Below are positions 50,840 to 60,791 of a stretch of DNA of 64,000 nucleotides, one piece after another. This DNA is from Spirochaetaceae bacterium. GTDB taxonomy: Bacteria; Spirochaetota; Leptospiria; Leptospirales; Leptonemataceae. The notes beneath the pieces are model-generated. The model was not told the DNA's origin, did no database searches, and saw nothing but the letters and a program-made list of their open reading frames with translations. The position numbers and the translations under genes were made by a program. Location of the stretch: the NCBI GenBank assembly GCA_002729885.1, contig PBUB01000029.1, positions 1 to 64,000 on the forward strand, written 5' to 3'. Each line of letters starts with the position of its first letter. Position 1 is the stretch's first letter.

Positions 50840-52056
50840 AAGAATTCTTAAGCGCCATAGATATAGGTTCCAGCCTGACTCGAGTGGTAGTGGGTCGGCT
50901 GGCCGATGAAAGCCTGGAAGTGGTGGGCGTGGGAGCGGTGCCTTCCAGAGGCGTTCGCGGCGGTGTAGTTGTTAATATCGAAAACGTAGTCCAGTCCATT
51001 GCAGACGCAGCCAGGGAAGCTGAGTTGATGAGTGGAATGATGGTGCAGGATGCCTACGTTAACGTATCCGGCAAGCATCTGCACGGGGAGAACTCTCGCG
51101 GCGTGGTTGCTATAACCAACCGTGAACGAGTGGTTACGGAAAACGATGTTTATCGAGTAATTGAAGGTGCTCAGTACGTTCGCATTCCGGCAGACCAGGA
51201 AATACTGCATGTTCTTGCCCGAGAGTTCAGTGTAGACGATCAGATCGGAATCAAAGATCCCATCGGCATGACCGGAGTTCGCCTGGAAGGAGAAGTTCAC
51301 ATTGTCATGGCGGCCAAAACGGCTCTGACGAACTTGAACAAAGCCGTTAACGGCGCCGGCATTCGCATGGTGGATGGCATCATGAGTTCTCTGGCCTCCG
51401 CTGAATCCAGTCTGTCTTCTGGCGAAAAGGATCTGGGAACGGTAGTAGTGGATATGGGCGGCGGTGTATGCGATATCGCAATCTATCTGGAAGGCGGTCT
51501 GTATTTTTCATCGGTGGTGCCATTGGGCGGCATTCATGTAACCCAGGATCTATCCATCGGACTGAAACTGCCCATGGACCAGGCGGAAATCGTCAAGAAA
51601 ACCATGGGGTGCGCCAGAACCAGTCTTGTAGATCCAACGGACAAGGTAGAGTTGCCTGCAGTTAGTGGGCGTCCTCCGCGATGGGTTCTGGTGAAAGATA
51701 TAGCGGCCATAATCGAACCCAGGATGACAGAGATATTTGAATTTATAGATGAGCAACTGGTGCGTTCCGGTAAGAAGAATGCGCTGGCCGGTGGCATTGT
51801 GCTCACCGGTGGCGCTGCTTTACTGGATGGAACGGTTAGTCTGGCAGAAGAAATTCTGGGACTGAATGCCACCGTTGCTTCTCCTGCTCAGGTAGGAGGA
51901 TTTTCCGATCGGGTGGACAGTCCGGAGTATGCCACGTCTGTAGGACTGCTTCGCTTTGCCGCTCGCATTGGAGATGAAGGTGGAGCCCAGCAACAAATAG
52001 AGAATGAGGGCGGCCTGATTTCCAGATTGAAAAACTGGTTTCAGGAAAACCTTTGA
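50836..52056 (+). CDS. ftsA: Cell division protein FtsA
   Basis: SAIDIGSSLTRVVVG; VVVDMGGGVCDIAIY; GGIVLTGGAALLDG. Confidence 0.96.
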   Translation: MKEFLSAIDIGSSLTRVVVGRLADESLEVVGVGAVPSRGVRGGVVVNIENVVQSIADAAREAELMSGMMVQDAYVNVSGKHLHGENSRGVVAITNRERVVTENDVYRVIEGAQYVRIPADQEILHVLAREFSVDDQIGIKDPIGMTGVRLEGEVHIVMAAKTALTNLNKAVNGAGIRMVDGIMSSLASAESSLSSGEKDLGTVVVDMGGGVCDIAIYLEGGLYFSSVVPLGGIHVTQDLSIGLKLPMDQAEIVKKTMGCARTSLVDPTDKVELPAVSGRPPRWVLVKDIAAIIEPRMTEIFEFIDEQLVRSGKKNALAGGIVLTGGAALLDGTVSLAEEILGLNATVASPAQVGGFSDRVDSPEYATSVGLLRFAARIGDEGGAQQQIENEGGLISRLKNWFQENL

Positions 52057-52205
52057 AAGTCCGTCGGGGGCGACGGCAAGCTGGAAAGATCCGGCAGGCC
52101 ACTGGTCGGGGAGGCCATGGCTGGAAAACAGGGAATGGTGTGGTTGAAACGGCAATTTTGGCCGTGTCGCCTGAAGGGCGTCAACTATAGATAAGGAAGT
52201 ATGCT

Positions 52206-53612
52206 ATGCTACAACTGGAAGACGAAAAGACCTCACCTACACTGATCAAAGTAGTAGGAGTTGGCGGCGGCGGAATGAATGCCGTGAATCGCATGATCGA
52301 TGCGAACCTGAAAGGTGTGGAGTTCATCGTAGTGAATACAGATGAACAGGTCATTCGCCTATCGGCCGCAGAAGAGAAGGTTGTAATCGGCCAAAAAACC
52401 ACTAGAGGTATGGGCGCTGGAGGAGATCCAGAAGTAGGGCTTCGTGCGGCCCAGGAAGACAGGGATCGCCTGGCACAGACTTTGAAGGGCGCCGACATGG
52501 TTTTTATTACCGCTGGTATGGGAGGCGGAACCGGAACAGGTGCAGCGCCAATCGTTGCCGAAGTGGCCCGAAGTGTGGGAGCGCTTACAGTAGGCGTCAT
52601 CACTCTTCCTTTTCAAATGGAAGGGGCCCGAAGAATGAAGCATGCCGTTCGCGGCATGGAGGCCATGAAGGAACATGTAGATACTCTCATTACTATCAAG
52701 AATGACCATATCTTCAAGGTAGTGGATCGCACCACTCCGGTGGATGTGGCCTTTCGCATGGTAGATGAGATTCTTCTGGGTGCTGTGCGAGGAATTTCGG
52801 ATCTAATTAACACTGCAGGTCTGGTAAATGTGGATTTTGCGGATGTGCGAAGCATCATGGCAGAAACCGGAGATGCCATCATGGGGTCCGGCGAAGGCAT
52901 AGGCGAAAATCGTGTCATGGATGCTGTAAACCTGGCCATCAATAACGCTCTACTGGAAGACATGAATATTGAGGGAGCTACCGGAGTACTCATCAATGTA
53001 TGTGGTGGCGAAGACCTGAGCATGGCTGAGTGGAAGGATGTTTCCGAACTGGTCACCGCGCATGTAGATCCTCAGGCAAACATCATCATCGGCCTGACCA
53101 TTGATGAGGGGCTTAGAGATCGAATGAGAGTTACTGTAATTGCCACCGGCTTTGATAAGAGTAATTCTCGCAGAAAACCGGCCGGATGGAAAGGCTACAA
53201 AGAAGATGGACGAGTTCGTCCGTATCATCCGGTGCAGGAAGCGGCGGAGCAGGAATTGAAGGGCCGACCGGCAAGATCTGGTGGCATGCGGCCAGCCGAG
53301 GCTCAAGCAGAACCGGAGGCTCCTCCAGTAGTAAGCATGCGACAGTTCTATCGTGCGGAAGAAGAGCAGGCCGTGCCCCGGATGCAGGAAATCTATGACG
53401 ATTTTGATCTGGAAGAGAGCGAACCGGAGCCCAGGCAAACCATGCCTGCTCGCAAGGTTTCCGGTGACGATTTTGGAAACTCCATAGCAACTCCTATGGA
53501 TGCCGAGGAATACTATCGAACTGCGGGTAGAAACCGGGTTTCTGCCGAGAAAAAAAGAACCATCAGCGAGGATGATCTGGACATTCCTGCCTATTTACGC
53601 CGTAAAGGCTAA
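52206..53612 (+). CDS. ftsZ: Cell division protein FtsZ
   Basis: [31 protein letters not shown] tubulin signature; C-terminal peptide [13 protein letters not shown]. Confidence 0.98.
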   Translation: MLQLEDEKTSPTLIKVVGVGGGGMNAVNRMIDANLKGVEFIVVNTDEQVIRLSAAEEKVVIGQKTTRGMGAGGDPEVGLRAAQEDRDRLAQTLKGADMVFITAGMGGGTGTGAAPIVAEVARSVGALTVGVITLPFQMEGARRMKHAVRGMEAMKEHVDTLITIKNDHIFKVVDRTTPVDVAFRMVDEILLGAVRGISDLINTAGLVNVDFADVRSIMAETGDAIMGSGEGIGENRVMDAVNLAINNALLEDMNIEGATGVLINVCGGEDLSMAEWKDVSELVTAHVDPQANIIIGLTIDEGLRDRMRVTVIATGFDKSNSRRKPAGWKGYKEDGRVRPYHPVQEAAEQELKGRPARSGGMRPAEAQAEPEAPPVVSMRQFYRAEEEQAVPRMQEIYDDFDLEESEPEPRQTMPARKVSGDDFGNSIATPMDAEEYYRTAGRNRVSAEKKRTISEDDLDIPAYLRRKG

Positions 53613-53614
53613 CT

Positions 53615-54076
53615 ATGGGTGGATTCTCCTATCTGGTCTGGCTCAGTCTGGGCGTGGCCTTGATTGTCCTGGAACCTTTTGTTCCAGGACTGGTGGTGAT
53701 TTTTCTTGGATTCGGAGCATTGCTCACATCGGGCGTTGTGTTTTTCGATCTAATCCCCGGTCTGACCGGCCAGATGTTCTTCTGGCTTATCTCCTCAGGA
53801 ATTATGATTGGCCTGCTCCGGGAGCAGGTGCGCAAGATCTTTCCTTCCCTGGAAAAGACCGAGGGAAGCGATGAATCCGAATATCTGGACCGGGAAGTGG
53901 AAGTAGTGGCCCTGGTGGATGGAAAATCCGATCGAGGCAGAGTCCGATTCATGGGCACCACCTGGAAAGCCAGATGTCAGGAGCCATCCGAGCAGATTCC
54001 AGCAGGTAGTTTTGCAAAAATTGCTGGACGAGACAATCTGACCCTTATCGTTTACGGAGCCCCCAAGGAGAACTGA
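53615..54076 (+). CDS. NfeD-family (short form) membrane protein
   Basis: VALIVLEPFVPGLVVIFLGFGALLTSGVVFF; C-terminal OB-like VVALVDGKSDRGRVRFMGTTWKARC. Confidence 0.85.
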   Translation: MGGFSYLVWLSLGVALIVLEPFVPGLVVIFLGFGALLTSGVVFFDLIPGLTGQMFFWLISSGIMIGLLREQVRKIFPSLEKTEGSDESEYLDREVEVVALVDGKSDRGRVRFMGTTWKARCQEPSEQIPAGSFAKIAGRDNLTLIVYGAPKEN

Positions 54077-54077
54077 G

Positions 54078-55016
54078 ATGTTATTTTACAGCGCTGTAGC
54101 ACTGATTGTTTTAATAGTACTGGTAATAAAAACCTTTGTTATTGTACCCCAGCAGCATGCCTATGTGAAAGAAAGACTGGGTAACTTTAATAAGGTTCTG
54201 CAACCCGGATTCCATTTTCTGATCCCCATTGTGGATCGAGTAGCCTACAGGCATATCCTGAAAGAGCAAACCATCGATGTACCTCCTCAGGTATGTATTA
54301 CCAAAGATAATGTACAGGTCGAGGTGGATGGGATTCTGTATCTCAAGGTTCTGGACCCTACCAAAGCGAGTTACGGAATTAGCGATTATCGCTTTGCTTC
54401 CATTCAGCTGGCTCAGACCAATATGCGTTCCGAGATAGGTAAAATCGATCTCGACCGCACCTTCATGGAACGGGAGAATATCAACGAAGACATTATTAAA
54501 GCCGTGGATATGGCCAGCGACCCCTGGGGCGTGAAGGTGATTCGTTACGAAATCAAAAACATCATGCCTCCTCGTTCGGTGCTGGCCACCATGGAAAAGC
54601 AGATGACTGCTGAACGAGACAAGCGAGCGGAGATTTTCCACTCGGAAGGCGAGAGAGCTGCCACCATCAACCGTTCCGAAGGTGACCGTCAGGAAGCTAT
54701 CAATATGTCGGAAGGGGATAAGCAGCGAAGAATCAATACTGCAGAAGGTAAAGCCAGACAGATTGAACTGATTTCCGAGGCCACGGCCAACTCTATTCAA
54801 CTGGTGGCTACAGCCATTCAAAAGCCAGGAGGAAACGAAGCAGTCAAACTCAGAATCGCCGAGGAGTTCATCAAGCGATTCGGTCAGGTTGTGGAGAAAT
54901 CCAGGACCCAGGTGGTGCCTCTGGGACCGGCTACCATTCAGAGTACGTTCGAAGGCCTGAAAGGCCTGATGAGCGGTCTGGAAAGTCCCAAAAATCCAGG
55001 AGGAAGACAGGGCTGA
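54078..55016 (+). CDS. SPFH/Band-7 (stomatin/QmcA-like) protein 1
   Basis: VIVPQQHAYVKERLGNFNKVLQPGFHFLIPIVDRVAYRHILKEQTIDVPPQVCITKDNV. Confidence 0.93.
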   Translation: MLFYSAVALIVLIVLVIKTFVIVPQQHAYVKERLGNFNKVLQPGFHFLIPIVDRVAYRHILKEQTIDVPPQVCITKDNVQVEVDGILYLKVLDPTKASYGISDYRFASIQLAQTNMRSEIGKIDLDRTFMERENINEDIIKAVDMASDPWGVKVIRYEIKNIMPPRSVLATMEKQMTAERDKRAEIFHSEGERAATINRSEGDRQEAINMSEGDKQRRINTAEGKARQIELISEATANSIQLVATAIQKPGGNEAVKLRIAEEFIKRFGQVVEKSRTQVVPLGPATIQSTFEGLKGLMSGLESPKNPGGRQG

Positions 55017-55037
55017 GCCTGAGTCTGGAGGAAAATC

Positions 55038-55967
55038 ATGTTAGATACAATTGGCTTAATTTTTTACATCCTCTTTGGAATCTTTGTTCTATATAAGTTT
55101 GCCCGGGCCATTCGAATTGTTCCTGCCCAGGATGTTTATATCGTAGAGCGACTGGGTAAGTATCGCAAGAGTCTGTACGCTGGCTTCCATCCCCTGGTAC
55201 CTTTCTTTGATCAGGTGGCTTACAAGCTCACACTGAAAGAAGAAGCCATTGATGTGCCTTCGCAGCTTTGCATCACAAAGGATAACGTCCTTATTTCTGT
55301 GGATGGTGTGGTGTACATGAAGGTTGTGGATCCCTATAAAGCGGCCTACAATGTAACCAACTATCGCTATGCTCTCATCCAGCTGGCTCAAACAACCATG
55401 CGTTCCGTATTCGGGCATCTGGATCTGGACAAGACCTTTGAAGAAAGGGAAACCATCAATGCTCAGATCGTAAAAGTGGTGGATGAAGCCGCAGACTTCT
55501 GGGGCATCAAGATTCTGCGATACGAAATCCAGAACATCAGTCCTCCAGACTCGGTGATCGATGCCATGGAAAAACAGATGACCGCAGAGCGAGAGAAGCG
55601 AGCTGTAATTGCTATTTCTGAAGGCGATATGCGCAGTAAGATCAACCGTTCCGAAGGTCAGATGCAGGAAATGATCAACCGCTCCGAAGGTGAAAAGCAA
55701 AAGCTGATCAACGAAGCAGAGGGTAGGGCCCGTGAAATCGAAGCTCTGGCCCAGGCGACAGCAATCGGTATTGAGAAGATCGCCCAGTCCATTACCCAGC
55801 CAGGGGGCTCCTCCGCCGTCTATTTAACTCTGGCCGAGGACTACCTTCGCAAACTGGAAGGCATTGCCAGCGAAGGCAATCAGGTAATCCTGCCCATGGA
55901 TCTTTCCAGAATTGAAGATGTGCTGGATGGTCTCAGTAATTTCGCTCCAGGAAACCCGGGAAAATAG
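55038..55967 (+). CDS. SPFH/Band-7 (stomatin/QmcA-like) protein 2
   Basis: IVPAQDVYIVERLGKYRKSLYAGFHPLVPFFDQVAYKLTLKEEAIDVPSQLCITKDNV; paralogous to the preceding gene. Confidence 0.93.
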   Translation: MLDTIGLIFYILFGIFVLYKFARAIRIVPAQDVYIVERLGKYRKSLYAGFHPLVPFFDQVAYKLTLKEEAIDVPSQLCITKDNVLISVDGVVYMKVVDPYKAAYNVTNYRYALIQLAQTTMRSVFGHLDLDKTFEERETINAQIVKVVDEAADFWGIKILRYEIQNISPPDSVIDAMEKQMTAEREKRAVIAISEGDMRSKINRSEGQMQEMINRSEGEKQKLINEAEGRAREIEALAQATAIGIEKIAQSITQPGGSSAVYLTLAEDYLRKLEGIASEGNQVILPMDLSRIEDVLDGLSNFAPGNPGK

Positions 55968-55988
55968 TACCTTCCAGTGGCTGGCTGC

Positions 55989-56070
55989 GCTGCTCGCTGA
56001 ATAAATACTCAGTGAGTAGCTCCTACGGGCTGTTCGCCGATTAATTACTCGGTGAGCAGCTCCTACGGGC
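55989..56070. repeat. REP-like imperfect tandem repeat pair with hairpins
   Basis: gctgctcgctgaataaatactcagtgagtagctcctacgggc (55989-56030) and gctgttcgccgattaattactcggtgagcagctcctacgggc (56029-56070). Confidence 0.7.
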
Positions 56071-56203
56071 GGTTTGCCCAATAGCTACAAAGCGGGCGGT
56101 CTTCCTTTCTATTTACGGATTACAGACTGCTCCGGTTCTCCGAGCGGGCGATTCCGACTCTTCTCTGGCCGGGAGGCCATGCTATAGGCGGAGGTTTCAT
56201 AAA

Positions 56204-57196
56204 ATGAATCATATTTGCATGAAGCGTTCATTGCCTGCCACTTTTGCGCTGTGCTTTCTGCTAATCATCGGATGCACATCCGCAGATACCGTGAAGCAGG
56301 AGTCCCTGAGCTATATGCAGAATCGTTACGGCCAGACGTTTTTAGTCCAGTCCATCGACATGCAGAGAAATGAAGGTAACTGGGGCACCGCCCGGCTGCA
56401 AATGCAGCCGGAGGATCAACCGGAACTGCTTTTTCAGCTCAATTACAATTACTCGAATGATCATGTCATTTTCGAGAACTATCTAATACGTCTCTGGGAG
56501 AAGCAGGTGCAGATTCGCATTCATGAGCGATTTTCGCAACTTCGTGACTCCTCGATGCAGCTTAGAATTTCACGACGGAAGTCTCTTTCTGCGAACGGGC
56601 TGGAATTGCCGGTGGATCGCAGCCTGCAGGGTATGCGGGCCCTGGGAGAGCCTACCATCGCTATTGAATTGTTAAATCAGGCCGGAACTGCTGCTCCGGA
56701 TTATTCAGTAATATCACAGCTCTTTCAGTTCCTGCGTTCCATTGGATTTCGTAAGGTCAGTCTGCGCCTGGAATATGGCCAGAAGGGAGCCCGTGGTAAA
56801 CTTCTGGCACAATGGTACGGATCCCACAATAGCCCCGGAGTGCAGGATCTGAAACCTCTCTTTCGGGGGCCCAATGAGCCATCTCTGTCCAGTATTACCG
56901 AAGACGATTTTAAGCAAGCTTCAGAACTTCTGGCCGATGGAAAAAGCCAGAAAGCACTGCCTGTATTCGAGAAGATTGTGCGGACCTATGATTCGCCCTT
57001 TCGCTACAATCCGTATGTAGTGGCGCAGTCCGGAAACGTTTATGAATCTGCATATGAGGCGGGTCGAATTCTGATGCAGCAGGGGGAGAAAAATCGGGCC
57101 CTTTTTTACTTCAATCTGCTGGAAGATCGTCTTTCCTATGAGGAAGTACCGCTAAAGTATGCCTCCTATCTGAGAGTAATAGAACGGATGCGATAA
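56204..57196 (+). CDS. Hypothetical lipoprotein
   Basis: MKRSLPATFALCFLLIIGCTSAD lipobox; C-terminal tetratricopeptide-like ASELLADGKSQKALPVFEKIVRTY. Confidence 0.7.
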   Translation: MNHICMKRSLPATFALCFLLIIGCTSADTVKQESLSYMQNRYGQTFLVQSIDMQRNEGNWGTARLQMQPEDQPELLFQLNYNYSNDHVIFENYLIRLWEKQVQIRIHERFSQLRDSSMQLRISRRKSLSANGLELPVDRSLQGMRALGEPTIAIELLNQAGTAAPDYSVISQLFQFLRSIGFRKVSLRLEYGQKGARGKLLAQWYGSHNSPGVQDLKPLFRGPNEPSLSSITEDDFKQASELLADGKSQKALPVFEKIVRTYDSPFRYNPYVVAQSGNVYESAYEAGRILMQQGEKNRALFYFNLLEDRLSYEEVPLKYASYLRVIERMR

Positions 57197-57336
57197 ATCC
57201 CTGTGTGATAATATGCATTAGAACGCCGGAAGAAATGGAATCGAAAGCACGGGCGGCCCGGAATAGCACCGATCTGCAGGTGGGAACTGGAGGACAATAT
57301 TATAGTACAAATCCAGCTTAAAATTAAGCGAAGCGC

Positions 57337-57393
57337 CACCAGATTCCAGCGCTGCCGCAAACCCGCACCAGATTCCAGCACTAACGCAAACCC
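57337..57393. repeat. 29-bp-period direct repeat, two copies
   Basis: caccagattccagcgctgccgcaaaccc (57337-57364) and caccagattccagcactaacgcaaaccc (57366-57393). Confidence 0.8.
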
Positions 57394-57405
57394 TGTACTC
57401 GCTAT

Positions 57406-59337
57406 TCAGTCCTGTTCCTCTTTAGCTTCTCCTTCTCCAGCAAGGCCCCTGGTCGCAAACTTGAACAGCTTTTTCAGTTCCACATGATTTCCCCGGCCAC
57501 TGTATCGCACTTCATCGAACATTTCACTTGTAATGCGAATTCCCCGGCCATGCATTCTCTTTCTTTCCTGATCTGTATGGATATTTCGTTCAAGCATCTG
57601 ATTTGAATCGAACCCTGCGCCTTCATCGGAAATCCGCACAGATAGATGACTCTGATCAAAATCAAATCCAACCCGTATCTTTTTTCTGCGAATGGATGGA
57701 TCCTGCAATCGGTGCCTGACCAGATCAAAGTATCGATCTTCTTCCAGCGCCTTGCTCTTCTCTTCAAAGGTAATTCCAAGGTTTCCATGCTCGATGGAGT
57801 TCATCAGCACTTCGCGAATTCCCAGGGTCACCCCCATGCGATCTTCTTCATCCAGACATCTGGATGCGGTTTCGGTGATGCTCTTGCTGATAGTATCGAT
57901 GAGCTGAATATCGTTTCCAATTTCCAGTTCTCTCGAAGCAGATAGCACATACTGGCTGAGGACATCGTGCTGCATGGGAGATGCACGGCCAAATACAATG
58001 GGCCAGCCCAGATGAACGTAGTCCAGAACAACGTTTAATTCCATGATGTGTCCACCCCGACTTTGAAAGGGGAGAGTCATTTCAATTCTCCGCTTCGCTT
58101 CGGTCATGGACTTCAATCGATCCAGTAGCAGTTCGCCCTCGAAGTTAAATGCGCTGGAATCTTTACCCAGAAAATCCATTAGATTTTTGCCCACTATATC
58201 ATCCGGCTCATAGCCCAGCAGGGATTTAATTCTATGGTTCATGGACCGAATGGTTCCGTCCAGTTCCATTGAAAAGATCATCTCAGGGGATGCCTCCACC
58301 AGATGCCTGTGTCTTACAGAGGCTTCTTCCAGTTCCGCTTCCAGAAGCTTATTCGCTCGCAGGATCTCCTCGGACATCACTTCGCGTTCTTTCTGTAGCT
58401 TTCTTGTTTCCGAGATATCTCGTGCAACCCCCAGATAACCCACGATCCGCTCTTCCTGGACGACAGGTGTAATGGACAGCATTACCGGAAATCGGTTACC
58501 GTTGCGGTGGATGTAGGTCCATTCTCGCTCATCCGGTTCCATGGTTTCTCTGCATTTGGCCACAAAAGCCTCGAAACCCGGGTTAATCATACGATCCAGT
58601 TCTTTGCTGAGTTCGATGGCTCGCTGGACTACTTCATGGGGATCATGAAAGATTCCTGGATCTGTTTTACCTACGATTTCCTCTTCGGAGTAGCCAAGCA
58701 TGCGAACTGCCCCGGCACTGAATGTATGGATAGTTCCATTGAGATCTGTGGATATAAAACTGAAGTTTGCGCTATCAAAAATGGCTTTTTGCAGACCCAG
58801 GGATTGCTTGAGTGCGCTACGAATGGATTTTTCTTCCTTGATCCTTTTTCGCAGCTCCATTTGATTCATGACCTGAGTGGCCAGACGTTTCAGAAGATCC
58901 TTTTGCTCTTCGTTCAGGGTTCCGGGCTGCCGGTCTATGACACAGAGTGTACCTATGGCCTGACCATCCGGAGTAAGTAAAGGGGCGCCTGCGTAGAAGC
59001 GAATACCAGGATCCTCCTGCACCAGTGGATTGTCCTGGAATCGTTCATCCGCGCTTGCATCTTCGATTTCGAACACACCTCTTTCATGAATTGCATGAGC
59101 ACAGAAAGACACATCCCGGCTGGTTTCCTGGATATCAATGCCCACCCGGGCCTTGAACCACTGTCTGCCAGAGTCAATTAATGAAACCAGAGATATGGGA
59201 ACGTTACAGATGTAGGATGCCAGTCGGACCAGATCATCGAATGCCTGCTCCGCATCTGTGTCCAGAATATCGTAGCTGTAAAGAGCGGCCAGTCTTCGGC
59301 TTTCCTCGGGTGGTTGAGCAGGAACCTGCATGGGCAA
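57406..59337 (-). CDS. GAF-PAS-PAS sensor protein with C-terminal RsbW/SpoIIAB-like HATPase
   Basis: GAF: ISLVSLIDSGRQWFKARVGIDIQETSRDVSFCAHAIHE; two PAS regions; GIREVLMNSIEHGNLGITFEEKS...VRISDEGAGFD. Confidence 0.88.
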   Translation of the reverse strand: MPMQVPAQPPEESRRLAALYSYDILDTDAEQAFDDLVRLASYICNVPISLVSLIDSGRQWFKARVGIDIQETSRDVSFCAHAIHERGVFEIEDASADERFQDNPLVQEDPGIRFYAGAPLLTPDGQAIGTLCVIDRQPGTLNEEQKDLLKRLATQVMNQMELRKRIKEEKSIRSALKQSLGLQKAIFDSANFSFISTDLNGTIHTFSAGAVRMLGYSEEEIVGKTDPGIFHDPHEVVQRAIELSKELDRMINPGFEAFVAKCRETMEPDEREWTYIHRNGNRFPVMLSITPVVQEERIVGYLGVARDISETRKLQKEREVMSEEILRANKLLEAELEEASVRHRHLVEASPEMIFSMELDGTIRSMNHRIKSLLGYEPDDIVGKNLMDFLGKDSSAFNFEGELLLDRLKSMTEAKRRIEMTLPFQSRGGHIMELNVVLDYVHLGWPIVFGRASPMQHDVLSQYVLSASRELEIGNDIQLIDTISKSITETASRCLDEEDRMGVTLGIREVLMNSIEHGNLGITFEEKSKALEEDRYFDLVRHRLQDPSIRRKKIRVGFDFDQSHLSVRISDEGAGFDSNQMLERNIHTDQERKRMHGRGIRITSEMFDEVRYSGRGNHVELKKLFKFATRGLAGEGEAKEEQD

Positions 59338-59515
59338 AAATTTATGTACTCTACTCTAAATGGCAATGAAATTAAGTTAAGGAATGTCCTGATAGGATAG
59401 CCAGTTCCGTTTGAGTTCCATTTGGACCATACCGATCCATCCAGAAATCCCTCTGTTTAACGAATGACATAGAGACTGGAGCGGAGTGGCAGATCAATCT
59501 GGCAGGATTAAGTGT

Positions 59516-59965
59516 TCAGGATGAATGTTTGTCCAGGTTTCTTTTATCCAGTATTCCTTTCGCAGTAGTTTCAAAGCGTGGAGGAACCAGAAGCTTGATT
59601 TCTGAATAGCTACGTCCAGGTTGAGTCAGAATACTTCCCATAAATTCATCTCGAATTTCGGTGGGTATCCCTTCATCGTGCAACGCTTCAGCCCAGATTT
59701 GAATCAATGCATAGTTGGGGTTCTGAGCAACTACTACAGGTTCCGGATCGCTTTGAGAGCGTAGAGACTCTGCCGGTCGATCCTCTGTCTTTCTGTACAG
59801 GAATACAGCAACCCCGATAAAGGCGATGACGAAGGCCGGCATGCCACGAATCCAGCCCATAAACCATCCGGCAAGAGCCAGTAACACTATCATGGCTCCC
59901 AGGCTTCTATTGAATCTGAGCCGTATGAACCGAAAAAAGGCCCTGGCTTTTCGCATAGTCAACAT
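59516..59965 (-). CDS. Small membrane protein with DUF2007-like C-terminal domain
   Basis: TM helices then NYALIQIWAEALHDEGIPTEIRDEFMGSIL...SEIKLLVPPRFETTAKGIL. Confidence 0.6.
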   Translation of the reverse strand: MLTMRKARAFFRFIRLRFNRSLGAMIVLLALAGWFMGWIRGMPAFVIAFIGVAVFLYRKTEDRPAESLRSQSDPEPVVVAQNPNYALIQIWAEALHDEGIPTEIRDEFMGSILTQPGRSYSEIKLLVPPRFETTAKGILDKRNLDKHSS

Positions 59966-59990
59966 TGAATCTAACTAACGCCGGGCGAGC

Positions 59991-60521
59991 TCAATCCACA
60001 ACCACATAACCGCAGATGGCACCGATCATTTTTCCATCCTTGAACACCGGGGCGCCGGAATAGATCCTATCCTCTCTGCCCTGCATGGCTGCCTCGCAGG
60101 CCCTCTCGGTCATTTCCTCCGGGTCCAGATTTTCGGTAGGCAGATATTTTTCCTGGGGTCCACGGGGAGTGGCCTGGTAATGACTCTCCAGACAATTCTC
60201 TCCCTCTATACAGAACGGTACGGCATCGAAGGTTATTCGATGCTCGCCCATCCTTTCCACAGATGCAAAGGGAGGTAAATAGTAGAGTGCATTTTTACTA
60301 TAAGATCGGCTGCGAACGTTGTCCATATATTCCAGCAATTGATCCTGGTCCGCTTCCTGGACTAATTCTTGTGCTCGTTGGGATATCATGGATTCTATCC
60401 TGTATCTATTCCAGGAGTTCGCCATTAGGAACCCCAGAGGTATAAGCGAGGCCACCAGCAACAGCCCGAGAATCAGCTTAATCGGAATCTCAATCCTTTC
60501 AATGTCGCTATCAGGATGCAT
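59991..60521 (-). CDS. Hypothetical membrane-anchored sensor-like protein
   Basis: N-terminal TM (IPIKLILGLLLVASLIPLGFLMA); GREDRIYSGAPVFKDGKMIGAICGYVVVD resembles a periplasmic PAS/cache strand. Confidence 0.5.
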   Translation of the reverse strand: MHPDSDIERIEIPIKLILGLLLVASLIPLGFLMANSWNRYRIESMISQRAQELVQEADQDQLLEYMDNVRSRSYSKNALYYLPPFASVERMGEHRITFDAVPFCIEGENCLESHYQATPRGPQEKYLPTENLDPEEMTERACEAAMQGREDRIYSGAPVFKDGKMIGAICGYVVVD

Positions 60522-60780
60522 TCTTTTTGTCCGAATAGTTCTCTACGAAGTGCCGAACGTATCTGGAAATTACAGCAAAGTTCAGTGTAATGCTCAAAGC
60601 CACAGAGACAATGAAAAGTGTGAGAACTACCATATGAATGGCATCCACAATGGGGCCATCACTCAGGGATTTTATTTCCAGGGCCTTTGCAATGCCGATG
60701 AAGATTTGTTGAATCATCAATGCAAAGCCCAGAATTACTGTGAGCCCTGTAATAGTCCTTTCCACTTTCTTGAGTGTCAT
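60511..60780 (-). CDS. Hypothetical membrane protein (two TM)
   Basis: Start set at MTLKKVERTITGLTVILGFALMIQQIFIG; overlaps the downstream gene by 11 nt. Confidence 0.5.
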   Translation of the reverse strand: MTLKKVERTITGLTVILGFALMIQQIFIGIAKALEIKSLSDGPIVDAIHMVVLTLFIVSVALSITLNFAVISRYVRHFVENYSDKKNAS

Positions 60781-60791
60781 AGTTGATCCTG

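Noticed and set aside
54111-54821. 236-aa minus-strand ORF (and similar 55089-55700)
   Set aside because: Shadow frames antisense to the two SPFH genes; their mutual similarity reflects the paralogous sense genes
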